Shown piece after piece: positions 14,088-16,888 of a stretch of DNA of 16,888 nt; within the stretch, counting starts at the first letter, position 1; the number at the start of each line of letters is the position of its first letter. The translations under genes were made by a program, and so were the position numbers. This DNA is from DAOOVD01 sp035369845 (lineage in GTDB: Bacteria; Bacillota; Desulfotomaculia; Desulfotomaculales; Pelotomaculaceae): positions 1 to 16,888 of the forward strand of contig DAOOVD010000051.1 in NCBI GenBank assembly GCA_035369845.1. Reading direction: 5' to 3'. Under the pieces are notes generated by a model that searched no databases, was not told the DNA's origin, and saw only the letters and a program-made list of their open reading frames with translations.

Positions 14088-16094
14088 TTATAGCCCCCTC
14101 TCCAATTTTAACATTTCTTCCTCCGCCGGCGGACGGATTTCCAAAACGTCCTCGACGTAAGCGCGGAGCACCTCGGCCACACCCCAGGCCTGGGCGATGC
14201 ACCCCCTGGGCACGGCCGGCTCATCGCCGTCGAAAATTTCAGAAATATACCCTACACCGTGGTCATAAAGCTGATTCCGGAATGGGGAGATGAACAGGTG
14301 AGCCCGGTTCCGGCTGTCCGGGCTGTAACCGTGCGCCCAGCGGTAGGCGGTGATAAACGGCCCCATCAGCCAGCTCCAGGCCGTGCCCTGGTGATAGGCG
14401 CCGTCCCTGTGAAACCGGTCCCCGGCGTAAACCCCCCTGTAATTGCGATCCCACGGAGACAGACTGCGGATACCATAGGTGACATAGAGCTCTCTCCACA
14501 CTTTCTGCACCATCCTCAAGCCCTGTTCCCGGGTCACCATCCGGTAGGGTAAGCTTGCCGCCAGCAACTGGTTCGGGCGGACTTTGCAGTCCTTCCCTTC
14601 GGGAGACAGTACGTCGCACAGGTAACCTTCCGCATCGTCCCAGAAGCTCTGCACAAAATTGTTCATTACCTTTTCCGGCAGGCCGGGAAAGGGAAAGTCG
14701 TCGTCAAATGCGGAGCAAAGCGCCCTGTAAACCGACAGGGCATTATACCAGAGGGCGTTTATCTCCACGGCCTTGCCGTGCCTGGGCGTCACCACCCAGT
14801 CGTCGACTTTGGCGTCCATCCAGGTCAACTGGACGTCCGGCGACCCGGCCGCCAGAAGACCGTCCTCATCCATACCTATATTGTATTCGGTCCCGCCGGC
14901 GTACCATTCAATAATTTCTTTGATGGACGGGAAAAGTTCGTCCCGCACGAATTCCAGGTCACCGGTGTAGACGAGGTACTTGTAAACAGCGTAGATAAAC
15001 CAGAGGGAGGCGTCAACCGTGTTGAAAACCGGGTTTGTTTCCCCCTCGAAGAAAGCGTTCGGCAGCAGCCCTTTTCTGCACAGGCGGGTGTAAGTGATCA
15101 GAATTTCCTTCGCGTCGGCAAAACGCCTGGTCACAAGGGTCAGCCCCGGCAGGGAGATCATGGCGTCCCTGCCCCAATCCGCAAACCAGGGATAGCCGGC
15201 TATCACCGTCTTCTTTCCCGTGGACTGCCGCTGGACGATAAAAGCGTCCGCCGCCCGCACCAGGCGGCGGGCAAAGTGATCTTTGTATCCCGCCAGTTTT
15301 ACAAGCTCGCTTACCCGGCTTTTCTCCCTTCCCAGCAGTTCCTCCCCGTCCATGCCGCCGAACTCCGCACTGGAGGCTATTACTGTGAAGGTTTTGTTTT
15401 CAAATGGCTCGAAGCTGACTTCAAACCGCCCGGGGATATAGTGATCCTCGTAGGGGTTTTCTCCCCGCTCTTTCTCCACGGCGTAAGCCATCCCGTTGTA
15501 CCAGTGCTCATCCACGATATAGGCGCCGTCGCTGCAGGCCAGCAGAAGGGGGGGGATTTCTTCCCTCCCTTTTATGGAAACGCCGCGCTCAGTTTTTACC
15601 TGGGAAAATTTGATCTCTCCCTCCCTGGTGATAAAGTGGTGACCGCGGCAGTTGACCATTGGAACAATTCTGAGACAACCCGGCTCCGAGCCGTTGAAAA
15701 CGCGGTAAAGAACGACCGTGGTGTTCCGGCCGTGTATCATGAAAACCGTTTTTTCAAGAATAATGTCCCCGAAACTGTATGTAAACGTCGGGAAAGGATT
15801 GATTTTAACCTGCTGCAGGTGAATAAAGCCGAGTTCGGCAAAACCCGATTTATTCTCGTTTGCGGCCAGGTTGTAGTTGCATGGGCCGGCCGTAAAACGC
15901 TCGTCCAGCTTTGCCAGTTGCAACACCCGCCAGCCCGGGGGTTTCAGGGCGGACACGAGCAGGCCGTGGTATTTCCGGGTATTCGCATTGATGACGGTCC
16001 CGGAAGCATAACCGCCGATACCGTTCGTAACTAGCCATTCCTTGTCTATGCCGCTCTCAAAAGTGCGCCAGTCGCTTTTTCCAAAATAGTACAC
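14088..16094 (-). CDS. Amylo-alpha-1,6-glucosidase, glycogen debranching enzyme
   Basis: Hydrolyses alpha-1,6 branch points of glycogen, releasing glucose. The 668 residues contain an N-terminal GDE_N-type domain (about 15-240; EWLVTNGIGGYASGTVI, ANTRKYHGLLV) and a C-terminal (alpha/alpha)6 barrel (about 280-655). The barrel has GYPWFADWGRDAMISLPGL, NTVDASLWFIYAVYKYL, LTWMDAKVDDWVVTPR, EINALWYNAL, SPWDRNYRGVYAG and GTAWSWLMGPF, consistent with the GH133 family. The start is GTG at 16094, with GGGGGGTGA 9 nt upstream. No signal peptide is seen, so it is cytoplasmic and acts on stored glycogen. It lies 47 nt after the glucokinase gene and 5 nt before pgi/pmi. Whether it also has 4-alpha-glucanotransferase activity cannot be told. 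Confidence 0.95.
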   Translation of the reverse strand: MYYFGKSDWRTFESGIDKEWLVTNGIGGYASGTVINANTRKYHGLLVSALKPPGWRVLQLAKLDERFTAGPCNYNLAANENKSGFAELGFIHLQQVKINPFPTFTYSFGDIILEKTVFMIHGRNTTVVLYRVFNGSEPGCLRIVPMVNCRGHHFITREGEIKFSQVKTERGVSIKGREEIPPLLLACSDGAYIVDEHWYNGMAYAVEKERGENPYEDHYIPGRFEVSFEPFENKTFTVIASSAEFGGMDGEELLGREKSRVSELVKLAGYKDHFARRLVRAADAFIVQRQSTGKKTVIAGYPWFADWGRDAMISLPGLTLVTRRFADAKEILITYTRLCRKGLLPNAFFEGETNPVFNTVDASLWFIYAVYKYLVYTGDLEFVRDELFPSIKEIIEWYAGGTEYNIGMDEDGLLAAGSPDVQLTWMDAKVDDWVVTPRHGKAVEINALWYNALSVYRALCSAFDDDFPFPGLPEKVMNNFVQSFWDDAEGYLCDVLSPEGKDCKVRPNQLLAASLPYRMVTREQGLRMVQKVWRELYVTYGIRSLSPWDRNYRGVYAGDRFHRDGAYHQGTAWSWLMGPFITAYRWAHGYSPDSRNRAHLFISPFRNQLYDHGVGYISEIFDGDEPAVPRGCIAQAWGVAEVLRAYVEDVLEIRPPAEEEMLKLERGL

Positions 16095-16141
16095 TTACTA
16101 CAGTCACCCCCCGTTAGAATAATCAGCGGGCCGGCATTTTA

Positions 16142-16888
16142 TTACCCCGGGCCGGCCGTTTGCAGGGCCAGGGCCACCGCGCCCATGACCCCGGCCCGGC
16201 CCCCGAGTTCGGCCTTCACGATGCGCGCCCCGTTCCGGGCGGCTTTAAGAGCTCTTTGCCCGACCTCCCTGCCGACGATGTCCAAAATCAGATCCCCCGC
16301 CTCCATTACACCCCCGCCCAGAACAACCAGGGAGAGGTTGAGCAGGTTTAAAACATTTGCTATTCCTATCCCCAGAAAACGGGCGGCGTCCGTGATTACG
16401 GCGGCAGCCCCGGGATCGCCCCCGGCGGCGGCGGACATGACGTGAGCGGAAGTAATCCGGCCCGGATCGCCGCCGGCTTCGGCCAGTATCTTTTCCCCGC
16501 CGCCGGACATCACCAGCGCTCTCGCCTCTCTGGCAATCGCCGTACCGGAAGCCACCGCCTCCAGGCAGCCTGAATTACCGCAGCCGCACACTGGCCCTCC
16601 GGGATAGACGGTCATGTGGCCGATCTCCCCCGCGCTGTCGGAAAAACCACGGTAAAGCTTCCCTCCGAGGACCAGCCCTCCGCCCACCCCGGTGCCGACG
16701 GTGATCAAAATCATATTCTCCTCACCCCTGCCGGCGCCGAAGACGTGCTCACCCAGGGCGGCCAGGTTGGCGTCGTTGTCTATCAACACAGGAAAGGGCA
16801 GCTTCTCCTGTAGAATTTTCCTGATGGGGACGTTATGCCAGTTCAGGTTGGGGGCTAAATCAATTGTCCCCGCGGCAATGTTGAGGGG
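16142..16888 (-). CDS. ROK-family glucokinase, N-terminus cut by window edge
   Basis: Phosphorylates glucose with ATP. The 248 visible residues run from P-L-N-I-A-A-G-T-I-D-L-A-P-N-L to the stop at 16142; the frame is open to the edge, and about 70 residues including the DxGGT ATP-binding start are missing. Visible are the catalytic Asp region LIDNDANLAALGE, ITVGTGVGGGLVL, GEIGHMTV with the zinc-binding His, and the zinc site CGCGNSGCLEAVASG of the ROK signature. LGGGVMEAG matches the later nucleotide-site glycines. Glucose specificity is inferred from context: it precedes the debranching enzyme, which releases free glucose, and Pgi/Pmi. A NagC-like repressor is unlikely because the DNA-contacting ROK repressors carry an N-terminal helix-turn-helix, though that part is not visible. 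Confidence 0.92.
   Translation of the reverse strand, partial: PLNIAAGTIDLAPNLNWHNVPIRKILQEKLPFPVLIDNDANLAALGEHVFGAGRGEENMILITVGTGVGGGLVLGGKLYRGFSDSAGEIGHMTVYPGGPVCGCGNSGCLEAVASGTAIAREARALVMSGGGEKILAEAGGDPGRITSAHVMSAAAGGDPGAAAVITDAARFLGIGIANVLNLLNLSLVVLGGGVMEAGDLILDIVGREVGQRALKAARNGARIVKAELGGRAGVMGAVALALQTAGPG

Noticed and set aside
14778..16034. 418-residue open frame on the plus strand opposite the debranching enzyme
   Set aside because: It is antisense to a well-conserved gene, has no family motif, and is open because of high GC and codon bias on the other strand.
16095..16141. GC-rich inverted sequence GGCCGGC/GCCGGCC around the glucokinase stop
   Set aside because: It is not followed by a T-run, and the spacing and low complexity make it likely to be incidental; the 47-bp gap to the debranching enzyme looks like ordinary operon spacing.
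1..16888. CRISPR array, tRNA or rRNA genes, prophage or insertion-sequence transposase
   Set aside because: No regular spaced repeats, no cloverleaf or rRNA-like sequence, and no transposase or integrase motifs were seen in any frame. The genes are core metabolic ones.

Overview
The window reads as an ordinary chromosomal block from a moderately GC-rich Gram-positive bacterium of the Clostridia. The best guess is the Peptococcaceae, near Desulfotomaculum or Pelotomaculum. The clues are the rapZ-yvcK-whiA cluster, a YpjA-type DUF1405 protein, strong AGGAGG-like ribosome binding sites, frequent TTG and GTG starts, and an archaeal-type bifunctional phosphoglucose/phosphomannose isomerase. The genus is inference. 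Every recognised gene lies on the minus strand, so transcription runs from high to low coordinates.

In order of transcription, block 1 (16888 to about 12290) is sugar entry: a ROK glucokinase cut by the window edge, a glycogen-debranching amylo-alpha-1,6-glucosidase, a bifunctional Pgi/Pmi, and a PHP-domain phosphoesterase with no normal start codon. Together the first three would turn glycogen branches and free glucose into fructose 6-phosphate. Block 2 (12205 to 7638) is rapZ, yvcK and whiA, followed by an acyltransferase overlapping whiA by ATGA, a six-TM DUF1405 protein behind its own likely promoter, and a doubtful 64-residue ORF. Block 3 is rpoN (sigma-54) and a strong terminator. Block 4 (6115 to 1) is the triose part of glycolysis: gap, pgk, tpiA, gpmI and eno (cut by the edge), driven from one or two promoters that share a repeated GTATACTAAT sequence. 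The usual regulator CggR is absent from the start of this operon.

The unusual part is the 470-bp gap between pgk and tpiA. It holds a structured, non-coding repeat of about 415 bp (3357-3771). Its two distinct ends recur, with almost all of the interior missing, in a 54-bp copy at 7676-7729 just upstream of rpoN. In the long copy the element's end supplies the last codons and the stop of pgk. The interior has two degenerate tandem units about 108 bp apart, a two-block inverted repeat and a possible pseudoknot. It looks like a REP/MITE-type element or a structured RNA. The other points of note are the missing start codon of the PHP gene and a cofactor loop in Gap that lacks the aspartate expected of NAD-dependent enzymes.
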